DNA from: Caprella mutica
Taxonomy: Eukaryota > Arthropoda > Malacostraca > Amphipoda > Caprellidae
Direction of reading: 5' to 3'
Assembly: GCA_947561585.1 (NCBI GenBank)
Contig: CANNZV010002590.1
Coordinates: 1-64,000, forward strand
DNA length: 64,000 nt
In this document: piece after piece, positions 1-11,871 of the stretch
How positions within the stretch are numbered: position 1 is the first letter of the stretch
Layout: the number at the start of each line of letters is the position of its first letter
Notes under the pieces: model-generated
What the model was told of the DNA's origin: nothing
The model's database searches: none
What the model saw: the letters and a program-made list of their open reading frames with translations, nothing else
Program-made: the position numbers and the translations under genes

Positions 1-1050
1 ATGCTAAACTGAAGTCCAGTGATCTACCAGTTGACGAAAATAGTTTGTTTGGAGTAAAGTCATTATTTTTGTGACAGATGAGGATAGCAAAATCTACAGT
101 TAGAAAAGAAGGAGGATAGTTAGAGTGTTTTAATGAACGTTCTGTAAGAAATGTCAAGCTAGATAGCACATTTAATATTCTATCTATCCTTTTTATTTCC
201 CGATAATCTGTTTCTAACAGAGTAGCAAATATGAATGATGTCCTAATATATTGCCAATTTCAATAATATTTTGAAATGGCGATTTGATTGCTCTTTTACG
301 GTGTCACTAAAATTGATTGTCACTTCCTCAAATTATTTTCATTCCAGTCCTATAACTTTGCCATCTATATAATTATGTGGCACCGGGAAATATTAAGGTG
401 ACCTGACATAACGACCATAGCCTGCATCAATTCTAGAAATTTTTATATATGTGAACATAAGCGGGCAAATTTAAGTACAGGCTCAACACATTTCTTATAA
501 TTTGCTATTCTCGCAAACAAATTATAGATTAGCTGAATCTATTCTCTTAACCAGATTCTATCCTCTTACTTAGAACAGCGATATATCCCAGTCCTAAAAA
601 ACTCAGTGCGGAACTGATTTCTTATTGGAGCCTAGAGTGCAGTTTTGATTTTATTTCCCCCAAATCAACTTCTACAATCTACATCACAACTAGGGTGTGG
701 AAGGGATGGATGGGCTCCACTTATAATCCCACTTTACGCACTACAGACAAGCTGTGAGCGTAATGTCTACACAGTTTATTCTACACACCAGTAGGTTTGT
801 TTAAGGCAATACTTGTTTGGTAAGATTTGCTTTTCTGAAAGGTATCGATCCCTTGAAGTTAATACTATAAACTAAACTTGAATGAAGTAGATAAATGGAA
901 AAAAAGGTTTTATTAATTTGAAACATATTTTATTACGAGAAAAATACTGCTATGTAATTTATTTGAATCCAATTTGAAAATGTATATAAAAATGTAGGAG
1001 AAAACTGCATATAAAATGGTGATAACCTTTGACATTAACTAATCTAACCT
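1..1050. other. AT-rich non-coding stretch
   Basis: No open reading frame, splice-consistent exon or RNA gene could be recognised. The sequence is AT-rich with no clear tandem structure. It probably belongs to the region 3' of NAGLU or to an intron that runs off the left edge, because the C-terminal exons of that gene are missing from the window. Confidence 0.5.
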
Positions 1051-1317
1051 TTAAGGGCCGTATACACGTAGGGTTTTTTAATTCTTCCCACCGGACTTTT
1101 TGCTAATCTCGTCCTACTTTTTACACGAGAATATAAGAAAAACGATATAATATTTTTTTTTGTTGGTATCCATGATACCCGCAGGTATCTTGGATACCAA
1201 CTAAAATGAATAATAACTAAATCGTTTTTTCTAATATTCTCGAGGAAAAAGTAGGAGAAGATTAGCATAGAGTCTGGTGGAAAGAATTAAAATACCCTAC
1301 GTGTGGACGGCCCTTAA
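1051..1317. mobile_element. Foldback MITE with TTAA target duplication
   Basis: A TTAA at 1051-1054 and another at 1314-1317 flank a 259-bp unit. Its two halves are long inverted repeats, starting GGGCCGTATACACGTAGGG on the left and the matching GGGCCGTCCACACGTAGGG read from the right. The arms stay similar through the loop-proximal motif ATAAGAAAAACGAT. There is no coding capacity. TTAA duplications are typical of piggyBac-type insertion, so a non-autonomous piggyBac-like origin is inferred. A shorter relative lies at 38675-38834. Confidence 0.75.
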
Positions 1318-1739
1318 GACTTATCATGAACAATATTAACACCAACTTTCCATGCACAATAAGTATCCGTGTCCTCTATATCTCACTTCTATTTCTGTTT
1401 AATCGTTAGCCTTCGAGTAGATATTCCTTTACTTTTCAATCCTTTGAGCATGTTTTTGATGGTGACAATCCTCTTGAGGTGAGTCCTTGCATGTATTTCT
1501 CGTAAATTTTCTGGGCAATTTCTATCACATTTCCTATTATTGTTGGTGAGAAAATTATCAGTAGAATCGAGAGAAATAGGTTTCTTTAATGTATATTTGT
1601 AATTCACTGTATAAGATTTTTTTTGTATAATATGAAAAATGTTTATATATGAAAATTATAAAGATTATTTAATATTTACCACAATTTCCTGTAAATCGAA
1701 TTAAGTCATTTTTATCTTGGATTATAACTAAATCTTTGT
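1318..1739. other. Non-coding spacer
   Basis: AT-rich sequence in which no gene, exon or repeat was recognised. Confidence 0.4.
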
Positions 1740-1925
1740 CTTTTCTTTACTGCCCTGATGACATTGCACTATCGGGAAAACGTCGGTAAGCGTTGGCAAA
1801 GTGAAGGCACGATCGGGCATTGGCCCGCCAGTGCTATTACACACTGGGCCAATGCAATGAAAACGACATTGGGCCAACGGTTGCCAAACAACAGTGGCCC
1901 AATGAAGGGAAACCATGCTTAACCA
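1740..1925. repeat. GC-richer island with degenerate TTGGGCCA repeats
   Basis: In AT-rich surroundings this block repeats TTGGGCCA or GGCCCAAT-like words every 20-30 bp. A related block in the other orientation is at 2515-2655. The two may be the ends of a single decayed element about 0.9 kb long. No target duplication was found. Confidence 0.35.
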
Positions 1926-2514
1926 ATCCAGTGATTTTTCGATTTACCAGTATATTTATTGTACTGGTCTACCGGTTTTATTTGGCAGTTATCTCCCAAC
2001 TCCAATCACACCAAATAGCCAATTTAATATCCTCAATTTAATATCCTTTGAAATTGTAGACGTTTCTGATAATTTAGTATAAATAGGCCTGTCATCCCTT
2101 CTATTAATAATTTAACATTTTATTTATTTTCTCCATATAAATAAGCTTGGCCGCTAGTTAATTCATATATTTATTATGAAATTCCATTCGAAATAATTAT
2201 TCACATTTAAAACTATATTTTCTATTCCATTTTAATTAAAAAATATTATTATTGGGTTAAAATAGCGTAGAAAAAATAATATAGATTTTAGTTTGAATTG
2301 GCAACTGTTCTATTTTTTCCCCCTGATTTTGATCTGTAAAATGTATTTGTAGGACAGTTACTACATTGTTTGAAGTAACTGTTGTCTTCACGTGTTCTGT
2401 ATAGCGTAATCTGATTAATACACCTCTTATATGAAAATAGTAGGTACAGCCCGTAGCGATGCATCACATCGGCAACGTTAAGTATTGCCGGTACCTATAA
2501 GTCGTTTATACGTA

Positions 2515-2655
2515 GTTATACTGTTCTGGGCCCGTGGACATCTGTGAGGTAGGCCAACGTCAGGCCTTTGATGGCCCACTACACTGAAACCGGTATGACA
2601 ACGTTGGCCCAGAGTTGTGTTCTGAATTGAGCCAACATTGTAATGTTTAGTGGGC
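2515..2655. repeat. Second block of degenerate GGCCCA/TTGGCC repeats
   Basis: Contains several spaced words such as ACGTTGGCCCAGAG and GATGGCCCACT. They resemble the block at 1740-1925 in reverse orientation. It could be the other arm of the same decayed inverted-repeat element. The AT-rich DNA between the two blocks shows no gene. Confidence 0.3.
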
Positions 2656-2865
2656 TGATAACGATTCAAAAATAAAACATGGACACAGAGAAACTTAATC
2701 GAAATTTTATTTATTGTTGAGGTTTCAGGCTATGCAATAAATTATTGGCTTAAACCACCACACTCATAAATAGTGTACCAATGTGATGTATATGTTACAA
2801 ATTAGTAGAACTTGCAATCTTACCTGTCGTGACATTGGTGTATTCCTTTTCCACACCGTAAGAGA

Positions 2866-2998
2866 AGGGCATCGTTGCTTTGGATAAGCCCCACCTATTT
2901 GTAGTAACTAGAAAAGATGCCAATAAGTTAATAGTAAAGGACAATATAGATACCAATTAGTGAATTTTAATTGAATATCCAAAGATGGTGTCAATTAC
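2866..2998 (-). repeat. Dispersed repeat, inverted relative to 8660-8793
   Basis: About 130 bp reads, in reverse complement, very similarly to 8660-8793. Shared blocks include ATTCAATTAAAATTCACTAA, TTGGTATCTATATTGTC and CTTTTCTAGTTACTACAAA. It is a non-coding interspersed repeat of unknown class; the two copies enclose the Tc1-type pseudogene. Confidence 0.65.
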
Positions 2999-4688
2999 AT
3001 TTTGTCATAGTAATATACAAACTTAACATTTCGATTTAAGTAATTAAAACTATTAATCTTTTGACGAAATGTCGATATTTATTAATGTGTCGCTGAATCA
3101 TAATACTTAAGGCGTCTATTTCTCATACATTTTAAACATGTGTGTAACTACGGTAACAGGGACTTCATAATCTGGTAAACATGTGGTTTCCCTGATCTAG
3201 ACCTGTGTAGCAACACATTAAATAATGTATCTAATTATGATGGAAATAAATGAATCTATGTTTTCATTCATTTATTGTCTTTGAATTGATTTTCAATTCA
3301 TCTTCATTCTTTCATCTATATAAGTAAAAAATTAGCTTCTGCATAACACAACAAATTGTTTGTTATTCTTAAATTTAATATTTATCAACCTTTCCATATA
3401 TTAACCTTCGGCACTGTACGATCAGTTAGGAAGGTCAAAACTAAAATTAAAGCGTAGTTTAAAGTTTTTACATTTAATACACTCTAAGAGCAACATAAAA
3501 ATCTGGAATAAAGTTAAATTCAATTATTGTTGAGACCAGCTACCAGAACAGCCTAAACACATCTCCTGTAGTTTCTTAGGGATTCCGTAAAAAAACGTTA
3601 GTATTCTTTTAAATTTTCATCACATTCGTCTGGACTCTGAAACAAACTTCAAATTGTAGCCCAATAAGGAAACTAATACGAAATTTTACTTTAATGATTG
3701 AAAATCGAAAGATTTCGTTAGGATTTCCATTTATTTTTTACAGAGGAGACGCCTCTTTGTTCTTATTGTTGATGAACGAGAAAGAGTTGACTTTAATACC
3801 TCCATAAATTTATTTGTATACATAACACAAGTACTGTAAAGATATTTTTTTAATATATGGACTATATTTCTCTAAATAAATAATTATGTTATAAAGTTAT
3901 TTATTTATTCATGATCTAAGTTAACACCCACTAGCAGACTACTGCGAGTGTTTGAATTATACGAAGTTCCTCCATTTTGTTTTAGATTTTCCAGTGAAAT
4001 GGTTCTTCATTTGTCACTTTCATTTTAAGTTGTTCAAATAGTAGTTCTTTAGAATTTTGGTTAATTTGAGCCTATAGAATTCCCTTTACTTTTACCTCTT
4101 CATTATCTTTATTTATTTAGGAATACAGTTACCGGAGTATATGTTTCTTTTCGTCACTTTTTTTATTAGTGATTGTATAGTGTATACGCAGAGTAGCTTT
4201 TCTGCATTAATTATTTCCACAGATAGTGATAGATGAAATCTTTCATAGAACACAATTCAGGCTAATTCTTCAAAGTTTCTTTTAATTTATTTTCGTGTAT
4301 GCATTCATTTTATTAGCCTATTTGTGGTTAAGCCAAAATTTAGCTGTTCTCCACTAGAGCAGCATTGAATTGCGGAAAAATTATTGGGATAGTTAAAGTT
4401 ATAAATCTATTCATATTAAATTTACAAACTTCGGCTTTCTTATCTTAACTCGAGATTAATATATGTATATAGCTAATATTTATATACAGTATAGTATGTT
4501 ACCGCTACAAATATAAATGAAATCAATTTCTCTAGTGAGCCTCAAGAGTATATCCATCATACAATATTGAAATTCCAAGTTTCGCATGTCTAAAGCATGA
4601 ATATAAACTTTTGCTGGTGATATTATAGCATGACTTACTTATCCATTTATTCCGTTCATTGTTTTATTTAGTGTTGCATTTCAGAAAT
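2999..4688. other. Non-coding spacer
   Basis: About 1.7 kb of AT-rich sequence. No convincing exon, RNA gene or terminal repeat was seen. It may include the 5' flank of the transposase pseudogene that starts at 4689, but no terminal inverted repeat of that element was found. Confidence 0.4.
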
Positions 4689-6595
4689 ATGGATCGAAAT
4701 AATTATTTTGGAGTAACCAACACACGCAGAGAAAAAGAGAGGCTTATTCTGAGAGGCAAAATTGTTGCCCTTAAAGATGCTGGCCTTTCTTTCCGGCAAA
4801 TCAGTGCAGAATTGGGTTGTTGCTTGAAAACTGTGCAGAGGTGGTTGAAAAGGTGAACTTAATCATATTTTAACTTTATCAAACTATCCAAATCTGTGTC
4901 TCTTAAAAGTTTTTGAATAGGACATTGAATGAACATGATTTAAAATACTATGGGAATAATTTGAATAATTTGCACCCACAGAGAAGTAGAAGAGGGGGAT
5001 TTGAATTCCAGGAGGCGGAGTGGCAGGTCCCGCGCCACCACGGCTGATGAAGATGCGCGAATCATCGCTAGAGCTCGCGCTACCCCTCTCACTACTGCTG
5101 TGAAAATAACCAGAGATGAAGGTTTGTTTCTGATTCTAATTACTATATATTGTGTTCAGTTTGCCAATTGAAATCTATCAATAAATATCAAAGCCTGTGA
5201 TAATTAATTCATTTATTGATTTATGTTTCTTTGAACAGGATTGGTTAACAGAGTATCTGTCCGAACCGTGAGAAATAGGCTCAAAGAAGCTGCCCTGTTC
5301 CACCATGTCCCTGCTTGCAGAGAGACTCTTACAAGACGTCATGTAGAAGAGAGACTCAATTTATGCAGAGAGCACCGGTAAGAAAACATAAGTTAGTCTT
5401 TACTGTAGAGTTTGTGTGTAGAGATTGTGTTGTTAGTTATAATCTAATCAAGATAAATATTTAAATTTAAAAATAAAAAATTGAACTCTTTACTATGAAA
5501 AGATATGTAGGATTTTTGGATTATTCCTATTCATAAATCAATTATGACTGCTAACTTCTATTACCGTTTCAGAAATCACACTTATGACAACTTTTGGCAG
5601 TATGTCATATTCGTAGATGAAAAAACCTTAAAGTGACCAGAAGGGTAGGATGCATGTCAGGAGACCAGCCAAAACAAGATACGATGAACGACATATCGTC
5701 GAAACCAATCATTCTGGTTACGTGTCGCTAAATATGTTTGGCTGGATCTGGTCGGGCGGTCCTGGAGAGCTAACTCGCATCACATCTCGATTTACTGGTG
5801 AGTTAATGGGGGGAATAAAAGATTTTGTCATAATGTTACAATTAATTATAGTTAAAATCTTGAAATTTATTCTTTACTATTTGAATTAGGTTGAAGAATA
5901 TTTTTAATTTTTATATCATGACAATTAAGCTATCTCCATTTTTTCCATTCCATTTAAATATACCCGAATCTTCTTTTTGCAATTGAATAATTAGTTTTTA
6001 TGTTGTTAAGCATCTCATTTAAATTTGGAACTGGTATTAGAGATTTCGCTGAAAGAAAGGAATTTGAATAATAATTCTGAAATGGTTTTATATTTTAAAT
6101 TCCATATATTAATACAAGAAGGCAAAAAAACTTTTTTTTTTACTCAAGAGCTTATTTTGATAAGCTTTACTATTTCTTTTGATACAAAATTGCAGCTCGA
6201 GAATACGTCAGTGTGTTGGACAATAATGTGAAACAGGCTGTAGGACCATTGCTCTACCTGCAAATGAGCATAGGGTGGTCTCAATAGTACAGGACAACTG
6301 CAGAGTCCACACTGCAAACATCGTAAAGCAGTGGTTTCGTGAAAATGTTGATTTCCAGCCCCTACGCTGGCCGGCAAGAAGTCCGAATCTGTATCCGATA
6401 GAAAATGTGTGGGGCTGGATAGTGAACGAGTGGGACCATGCCAATGAAAAGATGCCCAGAAGCCCTTGAACAGCATGTGTCCAGAATGTGGGATAGACTT
6501 AGGCGCCACCCAATTTTTTTATTAACTTAGCTAAGAGTATGCCGCGACGCATTCAAGAATGTTTAGAAGCTGAAGGAGGGCATACTAAATATTGA
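4689..6595 (+). pseudogene. Tc1-type transposase gene with four introns, decayed
   Basis: Five exons join with GT-AG borders: 4689-4852, 4982-5121, 5239-5377, 5573-5797 and 6196-6595. The first three exons and the start of the fourth are in phase without a stop. The N-terminus (MDRNNYFGVT) leads into a helix-turn-helix that ends TVQRWLK. A second paired-type domain follows, then the DDE catalytic core. The first acidic motif is VIFVDEKT, the second VQDNCRVHT, and the Glu motif is PNLYPIENVW. By my count about 35 residues separate the second Asp and the Glu. Reading-frame breaks lie near 5625-5640, 6265-6275 and 6465, so it cannot make active transposase. The tail encodes an IQECLEAEGGHT-like C-terminus. 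No terminal inverted repeats were found. In Tc1/mariner elements several introns are unusual. An alternative is an old domesticated copy that later died. Confidence 0.8.
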
Positions 6596-8268
6596 GAAAA
6601 TATTTGACCGTTTTTATTTGTAATCGTTAGTTTATTAGTTTTGTTAGCTATATGAAAATACATTTCTATCTTTATTTAGTTTATTAATTCATTGTTATAA
6701 CCTAATTTATAATCCAATTATTAGTGAATTAACTTTGATTTTTTTCTTAAATAAATTAAATTATAACTTGTATTTCTATAGGAGAGCATTATGTTTATGT
6801 CCTTCAACTACAAGGTCTTAAATTTTTGCTCGTATGCTTCATTTACTATCACCTCTTCAATTCCCTCCATCATCCGTATAAGTGCAGCTAACAGTGTTTG
6901 TCTCTTTTCGTTCTCTATTCTTTGATGAGTTTCTGTTTTCACTCTATCATTACCAATTTCCCGTGAAACAATCTTTCAAACATATAAGTGTGTTTCAATT
7001 TATTTCGATTTGCAATGTATTTTATTTGTAAAAATTATTTCGTCAACAGTAGATTCTTTTTCCTAATATTTTAACTCTTAAATGATACTAGTATAGTTTT
7101 TACCTTACAAATTCGATTCCTTGTTTTCGAGCCACCCTATACAGTATACAATGGGAAAACCCTATACTGTTTTCGAGCCACCTATAGAATCTCTTCTCGG
7201 TAGATTTTAATGTCTCAGTTTTATGAAACTAAATCTTAACTTACTTAGTAAATAAATTATTCTTCAGTAAGTAATTTTATCTGGATTCAAATTAAGATGT
7301 ATTAATAAAATTGAATCCACTACTAAATAGAACTCTAACGTCCTATTGAGCTCAACTTTAATATCAGCTAAATAGAACTCAGCATATAGTAAATTTAAGT
7401 CTGTAAATTTAGTAGATTCCTTTTTCTTTTCCACGCATGTTAATTGTTTAGCTGCCAATTGAAAAATTGAGATCAATGAATTTAAATGTCTAAATCTAGG
7501 TTTTAGTTTAACATTAAATATGCATATTTCAAAACTCTGTATGATCTAGGTCAATAGTTATAGATTTATAGATGAAGATTTCAAAAGCAAAAATTGCGAT
7601 TTTTAAGTGTTCCACATTTGCTAATAATTGGGAAAATTGATGAAATTTCAGCATCATACACAATTACTCGAAATGCTACAAAACTCCTACGATTGTCAAC
7701 AAGGACAGTTGCCAGATCAGAATATCATAAGGACAATGTTAATATTGGATTTCTGATTTTCAAGTCTCTATACCTTTTTCTTAGATGATTACGAAATAAA
7801 TACTATCTTCAGTTTTAGTTCTTTTAAAGTAAATCTCAAATCAAAGAATTGGTGGTTTAACGTTACATCGGAACAAAAGGCAAAATAAATAAAAGTAACT
7901 TTTAGAAGCAGTCATAATGGAAAGTGGCTCAATGAATAAAGTCATCAACTATCAGTCGGTGTCTAAGCTCATGGATACAGAAAAGCCACTGTAAAGGAAT
8001 ATGATAAAAATTACAAAAGCACCAGTGGCTTCACTTACGAAATAAAGAGGAAAATGAAGAGTTTACAGTTTTTAAGCCTATGGCCCCACCTAACACAAAA
8101 TTGTAAGACCTCGTAGTTGATGAGCATAACCCTAGCGCTATCCTCTAAAACTGCATGCGTTAAAAATAATGAAAACAATAAAATTTACGAGCTGAGAATA
8201 GCCCGACTAGTGATATATAGTTCATGAATGATATACCTGAAATAAAAACAAGCTTGAGGATTATATAG
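6596..8268. other. Non-coding spacer with a small local duplication
   Basis: AT-rich sequence with no recognisable gene. Near 7122-7185 the phrase TTTTCGAGCCACC and a CCTATAC-type word occur twice within 65 bp, a small local duplication. The short open frames here look like chance. Confidence 0.4.
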
Positions 8269-8290
8269 TATATATATATATATATATATA
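8269..8290. repeat. TA dinucleotide microsatellite
   Basis: Eleven consecutive TA units. Confidence 0.9.
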
Positions 8291-8659
8291 CCGAAATTGT
8301 ATATATTAAAATATTACAAACAGAACCTTTGGTAAATTTGACCATACACTACTCCGCTAAAATCATGATACCTGTATTTTTGATAGATTTGCAGTATTTC
8401 GATCATTATAGCGATATTTCATTAGGTTCAGAGGTGTAATGTAGTTTGATCGAAAGAATTATTCTTATCTGTTTAAGATAAGCTGCCTTTGATAGTCTCT
8501 TAGTTATATTGAGCTATTGCTATTCAGCGTTAAGAGTTGTAAAATAAAATATATGACACTACAATTTGAATTTATTTGATTTCGAAAGCATTGATTAAGA
8601 ATTTGAAACTTACACACCAAAATAATTTAAAGTAAATGTTCAAATATTAATAAACAGCA

Positions 8660-8793
8660 TAATTTAATTGACACCATGTTTGAATATTCAATTAAAATTC
8701 ACTAATTGGTATCTATATTGTCATTTACTATTTAGTTATTGGCATCTTTTCTAGTTACTACAAAAAGGCGGGGCTTATCCAAAGCAAGAATGC
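8660..8793 (+). repeat. Dispersed repeat, plus-strand copy
   Basis: Partner of the inverted copy at 2866-2998, matching over about 130 bp with scattered substitutions. The homologous part ends in a shared segment around GGGGCTTATCCAAAGCAA. No coding potential. Confidence 0.65.
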
Positions 8794-9789
8794 CAAATCT
8801 CAAAATATTGACTGAAAAATCCACGGTTTTCGTAATTAATATTCTAACTGTAGTCATAATTTGTTTCCCTGATAATACCTACCTATATTCAGAATGTCTA
8901 TATATTCTACATATACTGTGATCATACCTATCATATATGGAGAATATATTTAGTTAATTCTTTTATTTAAATCTAAATATACCTACCTATTCTATACCAT
9001 TCAATATAGAAAGAAATCTTCTTATACAGATGTAAAATTTATGAGATTCTCACATTATTATCTTTTAACCGCGAACTTTGATAAGACATTTCACTCGAAA
9101 AAATCTCCCTAAAATACTTCGTGCGCGCCCCCTGTGGTTCAGAATCGTTACTAGTCTGTGCCAGTATTTAGTGTTAATAAGCCATATATAAATTTTTCAA
9201 GCGGTTAGCTATTTACAATATTCTTACAGAAAATTGTGCTGCAGTTTTTTCAATTAAATATTGAAACGGCTTTTTTAGCCACTTGAATCACAGGTGTATC
9301 TTATCGTAGTACATTATGTAGCCTATAATATCTTTCCCGCTAATATGTAAGTCTAGTTTGCATTGCGTAGGTAGAGCGTTCGTAAACTTGGTAATAATGA
9401 GATCTTAACTCTTATATTTCATTAAGTGGTTTAAAAAACATAAGATTATACTAAATTATATTATATTTATTTTGAATAAATTTTATTGAACTATTTATGA
9501 TGAATTCAATTCTTCAACTGCGCAGTAATACATGACGCGTGAGTGACGTCACAAGACGTCACTGTGACGAAAAGGCTCCAGTTTTAAAATCTGTGAGTGA
9601 GTGCAAGTGTCTATTATTTTCTCTCAGATCGTGTTTATATTATCCGTAAACTTTTGTAATTAGAAACATTTTAGTTTATTTAAACATAGGTAACTGACAG
9701 AAAAGTGATTAGTATTTCTCAGTATCTTGGTATAGTATAGTTAGTAATTTACTTCTCTGCTGCAATTAGATAGGTACCTAGGTAGATTT
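8794..9789. other. Non-coding spacer with a CRE-like palindrome pair
   Basis: No gene was recognised. At 9543-9562 two overlapping TGACGTCA-like words form GTGACGTCACAAGACGTCAC. This matches the consensus for CREB/ATF-type factors, but with no gene next to it a regulatory role is not supported. The last 9 bases (9781-9789, GGTAGATTT) are the target duplication of the next element. Confidence 0.35.
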
Positions 9790-10331
9790 GGGGTACGGTC
9801 AAGAGCCCCCCCGGTCATGAGCCCCCCGGTCACGAGCCCCCCGGTCATGAGCCCCCCTAGGTCATAAGCCCCCCCGTCACGAGCCCCCCCCCCCCCCCCT
9901 CCATGTTTTTTTAATCCTTATTTACCTAGTTATACAAATGAAGAACTACTTAGATAGAAATAACTGAGAGTTGCTAATGTAGTTTGTTGTATCCGCTAGA
10001 TTGTTGTACTGCACACTTCATGATTGTTTAATGACCTGGCAGGGGGGTTCGGGGGGCGGCACGCCCCCCGATATTCATATATCTTATGTCTAATCAGTAA
10101 TGAACAACAAAAGTGTCAATAAGGATTAAATAATATAGGTAAATAAGGATTTAAAAACAGGGGGGCTCGTGACCGGAGGGGCTCATGACCGGGGGGGGGG
10201 CTCTTGACCGGGGGGGCTTATGACCTAGGGGGGCTCATGACCGGGGGGGCTCTTGACCGGGGGGGGCTTATGACCGGGGGGGCTCTTGACCGGGGGGGGC
10301 TCTTGACCGGGGGGGCTTATGACCTACACCC
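9790..10331 (+). mobile_element. Foldback-like element A, 9-bp target duplication
   Basis: The 542-bp unit is flanked by GGTAGATTT on both sides (9781-9789 and 10332-10340). Left end: cap GGGGTACGGTC followed by about five units of a 15-bp repeat of the form GGTCATGAGCCCCCC. Right end: about ten inverted units ending in the cap GACCTACACCC. The middle (about 9900-10160) has a GC-rich hairpin, GGGGGGCGGCACGCCCCCC, near 10050. No coding capacity. A second copy lies inverted at 45226-45703. Nine-base duplications and arms built of tandem repeats are known from Drosophila Foldback and other Mutator-superfamily elements, which is the inferred class. Confidence 0.8.
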
Positions 10332-10340
10332 GGTAGATTT

Positions 10341-10701
10341 AGCTTGTTAGCTATTTACTCTTTGGCAGTATACCTAGTTGTTAATTTACTTCTCTGTAGC
10401 AGTTTAGTACCTACTCATTTATTTACCGTACATTTCATTTTTAGTTAGCTACCTAGGTTACCTACCTACTTGGTAGTTATATTAACTTCACTGTTGCATG
10501 TAGGTAGTAAATAGGTAGGTATCTAGTCAGGTAGTTAGTTATGTATTTACTTTTCTGCAGTACCTACATAACTGGTTAGTTATTTACTGAAGTACAGTAC
10601 TTAGACTATCTTGGTAGGTACTCAGTACCTAGTTAATTATAATAAGTGTAATAGCTAGTTTCCTAGGTTCTATGTATCTTACTATACATAGCTATACTTA
10701 G
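10341..10701. other. TAGGTA/TACCTA-rich spacer
   Basis: Many short words such as ACCTACCTA and TAGGTAGG are scattered without a fixed period. No gene. Confidence 0.4.
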
Positions 10702-10877
10702 TAGGGTAAATTACGAATTATCGGTTAGTTTCAAATCTTCGGTCATACCTACCTACCTATAAGAAAAACGATATTATTATTGTTATTTTATTTTTATTTC
10801 GATTTCAATTGGTATCCATGTATCGTGAATACCTGACCGAAGATGTGAAACTGACCGATAATTCGTAATTTACCCTA
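10702..10877. mobile_element. Foldback MITE, TAGGGTAAATTACG family
   Basis: Inverted arms about 45 bp long begin TAGGGTAAATTACGAATTAT on both strands and continue with few differences to a CTTCGGTCA motif. The loop contains ATAAGAAAAACGATAT and a TTGGTATCCATG motif. A TA at each edge may be the target duplication, pointing to a Tc1/mariner-type MITE. A diverged relative is at 45017-45185. Confidence 0.7.
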
Positions 10878-11871
10878 TACGTCTGTAATGAAGTTGAAGT
10901 TATGAACTACCTATTGTGTGTACCTACAATCTTGCTAGCCAATTCTCAAAACATTCGGTCGAGGCTGGGTACCTAGGTTAGTAAGTAGTTTTCTATATAC
11001 CTAATTGGCAGTGCACTTGTTACACATTAATTATTTCTTCCGAAATGGAAATATCAGATATCATTTAGAGGTGGAGAAAATCACAGTAGCTACTCGGAAA
11101 AATTATTTACTCTCGCAGTACTCGGAAAGTGAGTGTTTGAGAATTTCTAGAGAATTCGGTCAAATGACTAATTTTAACGCCAACTGTCCGGGTACTGTGA
11201 GTGTCCGAGAACTGTGACGTTCCCCTAAAACATTATGAAGATTTTATCTAGGTAATAACTAATATGACTCAATATTATTTACATAAATAGGAATAATTGA
11301 TGTTATTCTATAGCGAGACTTAGTAGGTAACCATAGGTAGTAGTTCTGTGCTTACCTCATTGCATAACAAATATCTACCTACCTAGAAGGCTAGAACCTA
11401 CCTAAAGAGAACTATTACTGAGTATTAGGTTACTTACTTATAGAATGGTAAAAAATGTTCCTATGTATGATAGTATTGCTGAAAATTCCATCTGATTAGT
11501 GTTACAAATGTTTTCAAATGAAGCTGTAAAAGAATATGACGTGGTTATCTGCTTAAGCTGGTCGTATACTTTACATGGCTGATGGAGGTAACTGCGATGA
11601 ATACACAGTGAAGGATATGCTAAATTGAATGCTAGTGACAGTTGTGTTAAAAAATTCAAACTGTCGCCAGCATTCTTTTGTTTATCCTTCCTATAAATCT
11701 TCAGTCTTCTATTTCCCAATGCGCAGTACACCATCTCTACTCATCAAAAACTCCAAAAGCTACAGAAAATATCCACTCCAATACAAGTGATGCGTAAGTA
11801 CCTGCACGTATGTACTCCTAATCATTAGCAATAATGAAGTTATACTAGCATATATTTTTATAATGAGCAAT
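10878..11871. other. Non-coding spacer
   Basis: AT-rich with many TACCTA words. A 98-codon minus-strand frame at 11438-11734 does not resemble the missing NAGLU C-terminus or any family I recognise, and is treated as chance. Confidence 0.35.

Noticed and set aside
9790..10331. CRISPR-like array (short repeats with regular spacing)
   Set aside because: Units are directly adjacent without unique spacers, are inverted at the two ends and lie in a eukaryotic genome; it is a transposon arm.
11438..11734. Missing NAGLU C-terminal exon
   Set aside because: The translated sequence has none of the expected conserved blocks of the GH89 C-terminal domain and no matching splice phase.
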